A stretch of DNA of 64,000 bases from Owenia fusiformis. Its lineage: Eukaryota > Annelida > Polychaeta > Sabellida > Oweniidae. Below, piece by piece: positions 44,955-58,866 of the stretch (within the stretch, counting starts at the first letter, position 1; the number at the start of each line of letters is the position of its first letter). The stretch is taken from the NCBI GenBank assembly GCA_903813345.2, contig CAIIXF020000001.1, forward strand, positions 27,269,915-27,333,914, read 5' to 3'. The position numbers and the translations under genes are program-made. Below the pieces are notes generated by a model. The model was not told the origin of the DNA. It did no database searches and saw nothing but the letters and a program-made list of their open reading frames with translations.

Positions 44955-47900
44955 TACATGTGTTCTCATCTGGAAATACGGGTCAAGGTGTAACAATTAA
45001 TCAAACTGCTTAAGGGAGTATGTTTCAAGGTTGTTAGTTTCAATGTTATGTTGATGTTCCATGTTCTTACAGACTTTTGTTTTATTTTACATTCTAGAAC
45101 AGTTGTAATTCCTTGTGTTATCTTCTCCTGTTTTGACTAGTTCCCAGATTGTATATTGTTTATCATGTCAGGTGCACTAGTGTATCTTTCCACTGGGATG
45201 TACTGTAACACAGGAACAGTGATTAGAGTAAGGTGTTCATCATGTTCTTTGTTTCGGTTACAGGAAGTGTCTTTTCGAATGGTTTTTGGGATGGAGGATT
45301 ATCTGAGAGTGTTCGCTATAATGATTTCTAGATCTGTGGGTTTTCTTTCATATGGAGGAAGATGAGTACGTACGTTCAGAACAATTAGTATGTGATAATG
45401 ATAATCATTATTTTGTAATTTTGAAACTTATCTTGACCGAATGGTCATTTTTGTGGAAATGGTTACACCTATTCATTGAAGATAATGTACTTTTTTAAAT
45501 AATGATGCCAGGATATTTTTTCTTTTTCTATTAACCTTGGCAAGTCAAGATGTGTTCATGGCAAAATAACTCTTACAACATCTGTAAGGTATCTCTAACA
45601 TTAATTGGAAAAATATAGTGACTTTGTAAAGGAGCTATGTTATTTAGCTTACTCAGTTTGTAAATATGGTTCTATACTCATCAATGGTTGATCCTGGAGC
45701 TAGTCTTGCTTCAAGACCCTGGACTATTTATTCTAACAACTGGACAATAACAACTTATGTCACAAGGGTTTGTAGCAAGACTATCCTGAAGCTAATGTGG
45801 CCCCCATTCTGGCGAATACAAGCTAAGCTATCATAACATAAAACTTATTTACATATGTTACAATATACATGTACTATTATTGTGATGCACCCAAAATGCT
45901 AATCTCCAGGCAAGTTTAAGTTTTTGAATGATTTTGTAATTAAAACTTCAAACTTGTTTCCTAGTTATTCATATATATTAATCATACAAATATGAAATTC
46001 TTAATATAAAGATTCTGACCCTATCTGACTCATTTAGCTCTTCATTAAGTTAGGAATCTAGAAAAATTGGAAAACCCAAATCTTTTCATTCTCTGAATAA
46101 TTTAATTCCCCATCTTGGTATAGGTTTATCAAAAAGTCATTTATTTTCCAAAATAGAAAAATATTCTCTCTTTTCATGGCCTGGATTATTATTTTTATTT
46201 GATATTAAATAATGATAACAATGATACATATAGCTTGGTAAAATGAATGAAAACAAAAAATTTTATTTGCCTAATTTAGTTCTAGCTAAGTCGTTTGTAT
46301 ATATCAGCATGCTTGAATGAACCCTTTATGTCTTATACATTTATCCCATTCATTGATCGCACTCTGAAGACCCCTTAGACAAATCATCTGGAGACCTTGA
46401 ACAATTTTAATCATCTCAAAAGACCCACTTGCCTCATTAATATGGAAATCCAACCCTCTGATTTACTCTGTGCTTTTCCTGGATCAAATGAATAAATCAA
46501 TCCATGAATTTATTTTTTGTGAGATAAGAAAAAGTCAAGTTGTCCCAAAGTCAGAAATATACAGTACCTTGTATGATATATTAGGGAGGGGGTTGGAGGT
46601 TTGATGAAAGGCAAGTATCCAAGGTATGTTTTTTTTATTGTTATTTCATGTTCACATGCCTTGGGTTATTGAATGCTACAAATTACATGTGTCACTGACA
46701 TCATCAATCATAAATAAATGTTGTCATGGCAATTTTCTACCAGTATTGCTTAAATTTTTTATCTGTTTTCATTTGAAGAATGTTATGTATGGGCAGTGCC
46801 ATCCTTTGGGGATGAGGTTAATATTTTGATTTGTCCACATATGTACACTTATCTTGTTTTAGGGAGGGGGTAAATGTCTATTTGTTTCAATGTGAATCTG
46901 AAATTTAATTAAATAGATCTTGAGATAACAATTAAACATTAACTGGCCCCTCATAAAATGATTTTTGAATGAAGTATATCAGGTAGAATTTTTACTTGAT
47001 AATTATTAAGTTATAGCAGTAGCAGGTTTTGCTTGCTGTAAGACAGGTTATTAAAAAGATAAATATTCTGGCAGTTATGAGGTTATATCGGAGCAAAAAA
47101 TGCAAATGAGATTAGGGCTATGATTAGGCTGAATCAATTCCATGTAGCAATAAGCTGACTGCCATCAATGTTATTGAATAAATGAAATCATCTAATGTAA
47201 ACCATATACATCACTATAGACATTTACGTTCTGAAAGCAGACAAGGGCATCATGTCCGAAGCATGCTTTATATTGAGAACTTTGATAGATATCTCCACAG
47301 ACAGACATGGTATAATAGGTTAAACAGAAGGTATATGATACAATCGAGAACCATCTTTAGAGTAATCTGAAGCTTTTGCTCTTTTTCTAAGATCTTAAGA
47401 TGTTATCTGCTATTATCATTGAACTCCAGGAAAGGAAAAAATCCAGAATGTTTTTCAGTACATTTCGTATGCTAAGTCTGATTGATATACTTTGACAGCG
47501 AGTATAAAGATTGCACCTTAGGGATAACTGATGATGAAACACTTTAAAGCTAATCAAAAACCAGTGCTGCGAAACATTTTACTGAATTTTCAAAATATGT
47601 CGGTTCATTGGTAATTTTGGCATGTTCATTATCTCTCAAGATTAATGCTATCCAGGCGGTTCCTAGCTGCGCCTCACTGCGATAGAACTCAAGCATGTGT
47701 TGAAAATATAAAGACCTCCATAGTATATATTTATAGCAAACCCTGATGGAATACATAAATTGTTGATTGACAGCATTCCTTAATAGCCTTGGGCCCAAGT
47801 GTGCCAAAAGTGAGTCTCATGCCCTCATGGCTGACAGTATATTCAGAAATCGTAAAAGGTTTTTGATATGTTAAATCAGTTATAGTCTTTCAAATTCCTT

Positions 47901-49150
47901 ATTGTAAAATTGAAGATGACTTTGATGGTCGATCTATATTTTTTTATCATTAGATTATACTTCGGAGAACTTTGCATGTACATGTATCAAATTTCAGGGA
48001 GGGGGTCGAATAATATATAATAGGCAAACATTTGTTTTTAATTTCGACAATTATCAGATGATTTGATCTCTGCCCTAGGATGATTTTTCAAGAATGATTT
48101 TTCAAGAAACCTAACCAAAGCCCTAAGATACATCTATCTAAGTGAGGAATGAGGTATATGCATGGTAAAAAGGCAGATTGATATTATTGTGAAACCCAAG
48201 TACAAGTGCTATTACCCACCAATAGAGATAAAGTTCAAACGTGTGAAAAACCCAATTGCACAATTTTAGAAAAGAAGAACTACTAAGGTTATCTTATGAG
48301 ATTACTTAAACAGTAATTCCCAGAACTGCAAAGGTGGAAGAGATAGCCAGTACTGATATTCATGGAGATGCTATATGTTTTGAAAGCTAAGTAGACCTAG
48401 TATTGGCTGTGTAAAAGATAAAAACCTGAGAGGTGCTGAAAATATAAATTTAAGAATCACACTTGCTTGAAGTTAGGCTTCTAGTATAAAGGTGAATTAC
48501 TGGAGCTGATCGTTTCAAAGTCTCAACAATTTAGGATTGGAGAAGTAATGTCTGAACAAGAGGTGCTTATATCAATAGTTGACTTTTATGGGGTACTGTA
48601 TTACCTGGCAAATGGCATAGATGCAATTAGGAACCAGTAATATCATACCTGAGTGTGTAGGTTGATGTGCTCTTTGATGGTTGTTTGACAGCTGCTGCTG
48701 CAACTAGAAGAAACTCCAAGCCACGTCATAACTGAGCATCTATCAAGTCATTAAAAACTTCAAGATATGAACAAACTTGAGCACTCTGAAGATCATATCT
48801 GACAGGGCAATACGCTTGAGAATTGTGCTCCTGGATCTTCACATCCATATAAATAACTGCACCATCGAGATGGGTCGTTAGACATCACAAAGGCAGCAAG
48901 ACAATCAACATGTTCTAACTTGAATTAGATGTTATAGAACTTACAATCAATGATTAAAGGACACTAGCCTGGACAAACTGAATTAGGCAAGAGCTCATTG
49001 AATTGATTGACAAATTAAATCAGCCGCTGTAGTTAGCCATAAGGGAACTTGAACAGAGTCTGTGTATATGAATAGACAATAGAACAGGAAATCCAACAAA
49101 GGGAAAACAGAATTTAGACAATATACATAGTTAAAAGAATAACTTAGAAA

Positions 49151-49286
49151 ATGTCTGCATGCAGTATGGAAGCCTTCAACAATAACTCATCATTTTATTT
49201 AAACTTTGAGAGTTCTGATAAAATGAACGGTAGTGATAAGTTATCTTCCAGTGGAATTCCAGATGCAATTGCCACTGCATTATTCA
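49151..49286 (+). CDS. Candidate first coding exon of an unidentified gene
   Basis: ATG opens MSACSMEAFNNNSSFYLNFE, then SSDKMNGSDKLSSSGIPD and AIATALF, and a strong gtaagt donor follows after one base of the next codon. The absence of stops, the Ser/Asn-rich N-terminal character and the consensus donor support it; no acceptor is needed if it is a first exon. I do not recognise the family. The following exons were not found, so they would lie beyond a large intron or outside the window. Confidence 0.45.
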
Positions 49287-52200
49287 GTAAGTAATTGATT
49301 ACCCTACTTAAACATATCTTTTTTTAATTGAAATGTGTAATTTATTTAGTATATTGCTATTAAATTGCAATAATTACAAACCAGTTGTGTCATTGTGTCA
49401 AGTGAACTATAGAAATGGAGAATTCATTTTGATTAATGCAAAACAATTATTCGATAAATAAATCATTGCTCGTATTGATAATGTTAGATTTATATTGCGA
49501 TTCAACATATAAATAAATTCTGTGTTGGCATCAGAAAAATTTGGCGTGAGAAAGTTGTTTTAAGGGATGTAGAAGAATGTGAATTAGAGACTGACAAGAC
49601 TAAGGTGTAAGAATATATGAAGCAATTAGAGGAGTCTATACTGACAAGTTGGGAGTAACTACAACCTTACCACACACAACTTTTAACTTAAAAATAGATG
49701 AAAAATAGCCTGAAATGCAACTGTTAAAATGATACATTATATGGTAACTACGGCAGCTTAAAGGTGTGATTCAATAGAGTGAGGATATTTCTGTGTAAAA
49801 CTAAAGGCAACATCTGAAAGATCAAAATTTACTTAAAAGTAGTCAACCATATCAAACAATGAAACCAATAATTAAAATCAGAGATAACGTACATCGTTCA
49901 AAATTGGTATCCATTGGTCTTCATAAAAATATGTCTATATTCTATAAACAGTTCTCTTTTAATTAACTTTCAGGAATAGTATGTTAAAGATTTTACCATT
50001 ATATAATTGAACATTGAAGTACAGTTAGTGGTTAACGATGATGTAATTATCATGGAAATATAAATTATTTTGTAATAGTCCATCTGGTAAACATGATGTA
50101 CCAATTTTCTGATTGCTCTTAGAATTTATTTTCTTGAATTGCTTCGGCGCAATAATGTTTTTAGGGTCTCTTATTTTATAGAAATTAGACCCAAGGGGGT
50201 AACTTGGCTACTAAGGGTGATCAGAGAATCAAACCCTTTCAGAATTGTTCTTATATTACAATGCTTAATTGAAAAGGTACTGTTTTATTTCTGCAGTTGA
50301 TTTCTTGCTATCTTTGTGATGTTATCTTGACAATTCAAATATGTTGCATATTGTGTTGTTTTTCCACAAATGGTTTTAATCAATATGATTTTCTACCAGG
50401 GGATCTCTCAGAACTAAATACCAATGTTTCCCTTGAGGCTTCTAAAACAACCACATTTGCTTTGATAGTTTTGGTCTTACCCTTGATAATAAAAGCTATT
50501 CATTTATGATGCCTGGACTATGAAAAACATATGAATATAGAAAAAAATCAAACTTTAATTTCTCTATAAGATCTCGCTTCTGTTTTGTACTTTGAAATAT
50601 TTGAAAGACAATTTGACGGTAAAATCTTTATGAAGCAACAGAGGTTTTCTGTATATTCATCCTTAGTCCAAATGTATTTCATTCCTTTCCATAGCTTCAT
50701 AGCAATGAAGCCCGATCTATTCATAGTTCATACAATGCAATTTATACTTCACTTTGAGAGAAACGTTGCTGAAGATTTAGCACTTTTGAATTGACTGAAA
50801 CATTGTCATTTTATATCAGCGTCTTAAGGGATGTCAAATTAGTTGGGATGGTACTTTCAGAAACAATCATTTGACAAATTGGCCACTTTATGTTATAGGC
50901 CTTCTGCGCCCCATTGCACAATTATAGAGAGATCAATATGATACTTATGTCTGCTACAATGTGCCTATAATTGAACAGTCATGTGAAGTCTGATCAGACC
51001 AATTTACTCCATAAAATATTCCTGAAACTGTCAGGATTGTTTTATATCTACAACTCATGGTATTATGCAAAGTGCGTATCATTCATCGGTTTATAGTGAA
51101 ATGGCGCCCACTTGTTTATTAAGGTTACATTAGTACTATACTTCTATAAAGTAGCTTGTAGCATTATCACGCAATCTAAAGGAATCACCAATAAAATATA
51201 TGTAATTCAATTAACTTGTCATCTAAGATTTCTAGTTTTTTTTAACTGCCATATAGGCTTGCTTAACTTTTCTGTTTATGGTATCAGATATGTGTCTCAT
51301 GAGATGGGAAAACCTTAAGGCAATCACAATAATGTGTCAAATTGGCAAATTGGACTTATTGTTAACTATAGGGTGGCTATTATCTCTGGCATTATGTTCC
51401 ATTGTTATTTGCTTGATCTTTTAAATGTTCAGATCATCTTATAGAAGGAAACTGAATAGATGTTTTGGGTGCGTAATGTCGATGATAGATTCCGTCAAAA
51501 TGAGATAATTCGTCCTATGGTTGCTCTTACTTTTCATGTTTTAAGAGTGAAAATAGCGCATGTTTGCTTTGGGTGGCTGATATTTTCCAGAGACATAAAC
51601 CTCGTACCATTCACTTTTCTAATCAAATATTCCCAAATTTATAGATTTCTGATATTAAAAATTTAGCAAAGAGGCTTTAGTAAATTGCCCCTAATTTGAT
51701 TAGTAAGACAGGGGCGATAAGGCGGGTAACGCAGTCAAGTGAGAACAGATAATACACATTAATGTGGAAACACAGGCAAGTTAGGAGAGATAAAAGCCGC
51801 CAAATGAACCATGTGTAATTCTTCAAAAATATTATCTCAGAAGACATTTTGAGAATTGGTTTTATTTAATCAGTAATGCAGAGATTGGTTTGATACAGTA
51901 GCTATTTGAAATGCTAGATTGGGCATTAAATATATGCATTTTACAAAATGACAAAAATTGCTTGTAATTCGCCAATATTGATATATAATTGAGAACAATT
52001 AGATGACAGTCTTCAATAACCTATTACAAACTTCAATTTTCCCTCATCAAAATATTGCTTTTCGTTTTACATCATTTGATCAGGGAGTTATAAGCTTGTC
52101 AAAACTCTTATCTTAATCACAATGTAATAAAAAATTGAAGTCCCAAATGGGATTTGTACGAAATTAGTTTTCTATGTAGCATAATTTATATTTTACAGTA

Positions 52201-52497
52201 ACTTTTTATTTTGGCCTCAAGTGACTTGTCTTTCTATAAACTTCAGTTTTATGTTCAAAATGAGCAATTTGAGTTGATTTCATTAAGCTTTAGGACGCAA
52301 TTTATGACATGCAAGAGGTCTGTGCCATTCCCTCTACTACAGAGTTTATCAGCCGATTATATTGGCTTCGTATCACATCTTATAAGTTTTGAATTTGGTA
52401 AAATATCAGCAATTTATTTTTTTAATAAGGTTAACCTTTTATTAGATACCTTGAAACTAGTTTTGTTCTATATATTGTAGTTCCATTTTTAGTATTC

Positions 52498-52973
52498 TCA
52501 CCAAGAAGTGGTGACATATTGTTATGGTCTCTGTTTTTTTTGTGGCAGCGGTTGGTGGTTGGCGATCGGCGGGTGGCTGATGGCGGTTGGCATCTGTAAC
52601 AAATTCTTACAACTTTTTCTAAATCATTTACAAGTTTTCAGAAGTTCAAATCTGACTTGACATTTAAGATTTGACCTTTAATGACCTTTTCAAGGTCAAA
52701 AAAGGTTAAGAAAGGTCAAAAAGTTATTTTTTCAACTTGCTTCAAATTGACCAATTTTTTCAAAATCATCTACAAGTTATCAGTAGTTCAAATCTGACTT
52801 TAGATTTAAGATTTGACCTTCAGTGACCTTCTCAAGGTCAAAGAAGGTCTTTTTTCAACTTGCTTTAAATTGACCATTTTTTCAAAATCATCTATGAGTT
52901 TTCAGAAATTCAAATCAAATATTGTGAGCAACTAGGTGGTGACATTTTGTCATGTTAATGCCTTGTTTTATTT
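52498..52973. repeat. Dispersed satellite-bearing element, about three core units
   Basis: It starts AAGTGGTGACATATTGTTAT, then GGTTGGCATCTGTAAC, and ends GTGGTGACATTTTGTCATG, TTAATGCC. Between these ends lie about three units of the TGACCTT...AAGGTCA satellite. The ends are shared with 5745-5972, 11292-11437, 14978-15085, 55548-55690 and 61416-62848. Confidence 0.8.
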
Positions 52974-53245
52974 AGGTAAAGATGAAATATTGAAAGTAGA
53001 TGTAAATGTTCCATTTGATTTTTGTTATCTCCTCAGGACCTGTCAATCATTTTGATTTTATGTTCTCTCTTAGATATAATAGTCTTTATGTTGATGTTTA
53101 TGGTAGTTTGACAAATTATTTTTAAACTATATTTAATAAAGGCTTGACCTGGGGTGTATAAGCTATGACAAACTATGACATGGCCTATCAATCATTTGAC
53201 ACATCTAAATAACATAATCTTCATGTAGCCAGTGGTACACATATA

Positions 53246-54222
53246 CAGGGTGGTCCAAAAAAAGTGAACCCTTGCAACAGGCTACATTTTTCTTAATACA
53301 TGCATGAATTGGCTCATATTATCACATGTTGTAGAGAAAGGTCTAAAATTTTGGTTGATGCCATAATTTATTCTCAGTTTTAAATTTTGAGGAAATTACA
53401 AGCGTTTAACAAACATGCCTGGAAATGAGCTATTGTACAAAATTTTACAAATGTGATTCACGGAAATTGTTGAAACACATTGGATGATGTTAAACAGCTT
53501 TCAGTTAGAGATACAAGTTTAAAACCCTACCATATGGCAAAAGGGACACTATTCAAGCAGAAAACACATTTCAAACTTTCATTGATCATTTTGAAGCATT
53601 TTTAACTGTTCAACAGTTCAGGGGTATGTTACCTACACCAACAGTTAGAGGGGGGCCTCTTATGGAAGGAAGTTGCCCCCTGTGACCAGGAATCTGATAA
53701 CCCCTTCATCAAATATCTTTAAAAAATCAAAAGAAAATCCAATATTCAATGTTTTGAACCATATATCATTAGAATTGGTCCATGATTTATGAAGATATTG
53801 AGATTTCAAGATTATATAGGGGTATGTTCATGATTTCACTGGAAAATGTTTTCGTCTGTGGAAGCTTAGCACATCTCTTTGGATCACAATAACTTTGCAA
53901 CTAACAAATGTAGAATGTTAGTTTTAAGCCATAATGTGTAAGATTTAAAATCGAACAAAGTCAGAAAAAATTAAAAAATTCTCAGGGGAAAGGTGTTAAA
54001 AGGTTGAAGAATCGCGGATATTGAAAATCACAATTTGTCCATTTTCAGTAATGTTTGGTTAGGGCTTATAATTTCTGCAAATTTCAAGACTAAGAAAAAT
54101 GTATGGTACCAACATAAATTTTAGAACTTCCTCTACAACATGTGAAAATAAAAAAGAATTCCTGCAAGTAATAAGGGAAATATGGCCAGTTGCAGGGGTT
54201 CACTTTTTTTTGGACCACCCTG
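53246..54222. mobile_element. Mariner-type MITE, TA-flanked
   Basis: The ends are CAGGGTGGTCCAAAAAAAGT and, inverted, CAGGGTGGTCCAAAAAAAAG, followed by TGAACCC and TGCAAC on both sides, an inverted repeat of about 33 bp with TA outside both ends. No transposase frame is visible in the 977 bp. GTGGTACACATA occurs just left of the element and again at 54292-54303, which may be a second, larger duplication. Confidence 0.85.
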
Positions 54223-55547
54223 TATATCTTTGGTCCAAGGGTATTTCAATTCTTCCCATGAGCTGCGTCAGCGATGCCTGATCTTGAAGGGTGGTACACA
54301 TAAAACAAATGGTTGGAATTAATGATCGCATTGTTTTGCCATATAAATCTTAAATGTTACTATATATATTTATGTACATCTGATTTTCATATTTTTGATA
54401 ATACTGTCCCTTGTGCCTTGTCCTTTGTGCTTAACCATATCAAAATGACTATTGGCCGATTTTGTCATCTCTTTCACATGAAATAAATGATATATCACAA
54501 ATTGATGAATCTTTTCATATTTTTTCTATATCTTTTCATACTTTTCTATATCCTTTGGGGTTATTTTTAAAAGAGGGTCTCATTTTAAAGAACTTTCTTT
54601 ATTACAAATATTTTCTTCTTTTGCACGTTTTCAAAATACATTACATTTCCCTACCACCCATACTCAATTTCCAAGTCCAACCCTGCTATCTCACAAATTG
54701 AAGGTACTATAAAACACATTCGAAACTCAATACAAAGATGTCAGCTTTAATATGTGCTATGTACAGTATAAGATAGTTAGACTCTTGATATACAATAATA
54801 TCTTCATAAAGGAACATTTACCAGATGAGCAGCTAGAGATAATTACACGTAATTTAGAAGATGCGTTGTCTATCTCTTAAGATTTATAATGGGAGTTGTA
54901 TTCAATTGATCATGTGAAAGGAGGCGGGGTGTTAATTCAACTAAAATATTATACAAACAAGATCATGGCCAGACATGCTGTTCGAAGGGAACATATCCGC
55001 TGCAATTAAAGCATTTGGTATATTATAGTTAAAAGCTGTTGGTATTTTATCAGGTCAGATCTCTACCCTTTTTATTGCTAAAATGAAAACATGATGTGCC
55101 ATCCAAGGCAAGGCAAGAGATAAATACATTGGGAGATATTTGGTAAAACACTTTTCTGATCTGCATACTGCTTTGATGTTAGACTTTTATTTTTGTATCA
55201 ACATAATATGTGTTTAGAAAGAGGCGGGTAATAACCAGATTCATTTGATATATGAAATCGGTTGGGTATTCTGAGATGAAAGGCCATTGCCCTGTGTATA
55301 ATTCTAGCTCAGCATTTCTTGGATGTCTAAACATTATATCAGTATGTTTCTCTGCTGAGTTGATTCAAATACAGAGATCTTGGAATATCATTGAGTTCAA
55401 TTAAACAAGTGTTGAGAAATATTTCCTCATGGTAAGATCATTTTCCAGTTCATCTTCAGAGACTATTTCTGCAGCATCCATATACCCTGGGTCATCATTG
55501 GCTAATCTCACTACTCTGACTCTGTCGGATCAGTTTTTTTACCATTT

Positions 55548-55690
55548 TATATCACCATTAGAAGTGGTAACATACATATTGTTATGGTCTCCAAATTTTT
55601 GTGAATTGTGTTTAGCAGTTGGTGTTCGGTGGTTGGTTTTTGTAACAAATGAAAAGTTGTAACATTTTGCATGTACATGCCATGTTGATA
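55548..55690. repeat. Dispersed element copy without satellite core
   Basis: It carries the start (ATCACCATTAGAAGTGGTAA, then TTGTTATGGTCTCC) and the end (TGTAACATTTTGCATGTACA) of the family, with the short GGTTGG spacer and no TGACCTT units between them. Confidence 0.75.
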
Positions 55691-56395
55691 TTGATGCCAT
55701 CTTACTGACCTCAAATGGAGCTTGCATGTGGCTTTTTGATAATACCATATAGTCTGATTGGTTTTAGGTTAGCTGAGAGATTTTCTCTAATTTTGATGAA
55801 GTGAAGATCTTTTGAAGGGCATCTTCCTTGTGATCTCAAGGTGATATTAATGAAAAAACATGAAGGGCGACATATGGTGAGGAAATAGAAAAGCAGAGAT
55901 TTCAAAACAACCCATACAAATTTCACCAATAGAGAGAATAGAATCTTTTTGCTATTGAATTAACAAGCTGAAACCAAGAGAAAATATCTATCATTCAACT
56001 CAGACAGTAAAAATAAATTTGTTTCATTGCAACAAGGGGTGGGAAGGGTTGAAAAAATTTGATTTGGTTTGAGTGTCAGTAAAATTATGATTCTGGTTAC
56101 AACTCTGATTGGAGTTGCATGGTGTACCTATTTCTTTGATATTATTATGAAATAGATATAACATAAACTTCAAAAAAGTGATTGGTGAAATTTTCAACTT
56201 GTCTATTGTATAAAAGGGATATCGGGATCTATTTTCAAATCAATGAATTTGTAAATTAATGATACTTCACTAAAACAATTAACAATATATATAAAATAGA
56301 TAGTTTGGATAACAATACTTTTGATTGTTAAAATATTTCATGCACAATGACAACATTGTCTGAAATAAAGTTTAATTCGATTTTAATATATTATA

Positions 56396-56425
56396 CAGGG
56401 TGGCCTAAAAGTAAGATTACAGATA
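56396..56425. mobile_element. Isolated mariner-type terminal repeat
   Basis: TATA is followed by CAGGGTGGCCTAAAAGTAAG, the same type of end as the two MITEs above. I could not find the opposite end within the next kilobase, so it is a fragment or a strongly diverged copy. Confidence 0.5.
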
Positions 56426-58372
56426 TTCAACAATCTGTTTATAAATTGAAATCTGTAGTAGAATTATCATATCATCAATCTTTATGTACTTTTTACTCAA
56501 ATTGAAAGAGATTCAGTTAATTATCTTAGATCAGCTTTCGGAAATCATTGCGTTGTTATCTCATCCTTAATATCAGTTATACAAATCACTTTGTTAACAT
56601 TCAGATGTTTGGTTCTATATATAAATTCGTTTAACTAATTGTATAAAGGTTTTACAGGTTATTCAGTTATCATGAAAAATATCAATATCAGACAGAACCT
56701 AATCATTCCCACACCAGACTCCAGATTCAAATTAAAAACATGATCTGATGTTCTTCACACCAACTTTAACCTATATGCTTGGAGTATGAGGTTCGAAGTG
56801 CTACTGTTACCAGTTTTGTGTTAATAGAGGTTACATACCATAAATAATGAACAGATAACACAGAAAATATGTGAATTTCATCTCCTCAACCTGGATGTAA
56901 GATTATCAGATGAACTCACTTAATCAACTATAGGCTCAGGTGCATTTACAGGTGTATATTTCTAATTGGAAAAATATGTGGATGTTGCTACTAATCCTGA
57001 AGCTCTTAATTATTCTTGTTAAAATGTTTGCTATTTTGAGTTGTCATCTTTGCAATCCTCGACTGTACAGGCCAAGAAATTAAAACCCAACTCGAGAGTT
57101 CTATTTTTTGCAGTCTTTGAGTTAACTTGCATCGACTAGCCACCTTGATGCAGAAATATGTGGGGTGTTTAAGAGTCGATGTGCTAGTTGGTGAGTAATT
57201 ATCCCACTACTATAAGAAACCAGTATATATATTATATTGAAAATTAGGATAAAAAGCCATCATTCACATTAGAAACTTCTTCAAATAAACAGGCTTAACT
57301 TGTGAGAATAATATTGTCCAGAGAAAGATTATTTTATGCTTGAGATGTAGGTCTTTGAAAAATTAGCCGGATACTTTAGGTACTTAAACTTTGCTAAGTA
57401 GTTAGAGATACGACTACACAAGTACATGAGAAAAGATATATCTTCCTAGAAATGTTCTTAAAAACAGAAAATCGTGAAGATCAGTTTAGTGGAGACATGT
57501 CAGCATTTCAATTTTGCTCTTAAAACGTAATTAAGAGCATAATTAATTCTATTTTAGATTGACCCTTTGCTCTTAAGGTCTTTCCAAAAATATATGTATC
57601 AGAATATTTAGAAATCTGTCCCCTTTCTGCAAACTTCAGACTTTCTCAATCGTTTTTTGGGCCCATCAAAGGTCCTTAGCCCCCCGGCCCCCCTCCCCCA
57701 TATCCGCCACTGGACTAACATCAATATAATGACATTGACATTGTCCTTACTTTGCTTTGTTCTTGATTTGACATGAAAGTTCATTTACACAAATTAACCC
57801 AGAATTGTCAGCACAATATGATACCTAACTGTAGTGTATTGTCCCTTTATTGATTATGGGATATCTGATTATTGCCCAATTCTGCGTTATCTCATGCATT
57901 ATAACCAATTTTCACTAATATAAGGAAGGTAAAATTTTTCCAATCTTTCAATCAGAGCACTCAGAATTACAAATATTTTCAAAATTGATTTTTTGTTTCA
58001 TATATCGAATGCAACATTTTGTATATGTTTATGAAATTGGAAATATTAAATAAAAGTAATATGAAATAATTTATTTAATGTCTGCAATCAAATTACATCA
58101 CAAAAACACATAAAATATTGGCAAATTCAGATAAGTTACAGAGAAACCCTTTAGCTTGAGACCAACAATTATCGGGCCTAGATATGCTGACAACCCTTGG
58201 TTCAATAATGTATTGATCCGCGAACAGGCAATGGTTCTTGGTACAGTGGTGTCACATACACATGTCTCGTTAGTTAATTCAATTTACGAAATTCAGTTTC
58301 AGTAATTTTCTACATGACTGTTCCTAAATTATATTCTCTGAAGATTATTTATTGGATTAAATGGGAATATAA

Positions 58373-58866
58373 GGTAAGATTTACAGGAAAGTTAAGATTG
58401 ACAGGAAAGTTAAGATTTATAGAAAAGTTAAGATTTACAGGAAAGTTAAGATTAACAGGAAAGTTAAGATTAACAGGAAAGTTAAGATTTATAGAAAAGT
58501 TAAGATTTACAGGAAATTTAAGATTAACAGGAAAGTTAAGATTTACAGGAAAGTTAAGATTTACAGGAAAGTTAAGATTTACAGGAAAGTTAAGATTAAC
58601 AGGAAATTTAAGATTAACAGGAAAGTTAAGATTTACAGAAAAGTTAAGATTTACAGGAAAGTTAAGATTTACAGAAAAGTTAAGATTTACAGGAAAGTTA
58701 AGATTTACAGGAAAGTTAAGATTGACAGGACATTTAAGATTAACAGGAAAGTTAAGATTTACAGGAAATTTAAGATTGACAGGAAATTTAAGATTAACAG
58801 GAAAGTTAAGATTTACAGAAAAGTTAAGATTTACAGGAAAGTTAAGATTTACAGAAAAGTTAAGAT
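58373..58866 (+). repeat. 18-bp minisatellite, open in one frame
   Basis: About 27 units of TTAAGATTTACAGGAAAG fill the stretch; variants change TTT to TTA or TTG and GG to GA. Since 18 is a multiple of 3, one frame stays open for 186 codons (58314-58874), encoding repeats of KLRFTG and KLRLTG. No promoter, splice site or related protein family is known to me, so I regard it as a repeat and not a gene. Confidence 0.92.

Larger units (their letters stand above)
38491..49150. other. Gene-poor region, probably intron or intergenic
   Basis: No exon with domain support was found in these 10.7 kb on either strand. The region contains two foldback elements (39320-39807 and 43040-43190), a 205-bp inverted-repeat element (41759-41963) and a mariner-type MITE (44332-44954). 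It may be the first intron of the gene starting at 38379. Short open frames such as 45156-45365 have no recognisable content. Confidence 0.6.

Noticed and set aside
57640-57720. C-rich string with TATCCGCCACTGG
   Set aside because: It looks like the end of a dispersed repeat, but I could not define a second end or a family member in the window.
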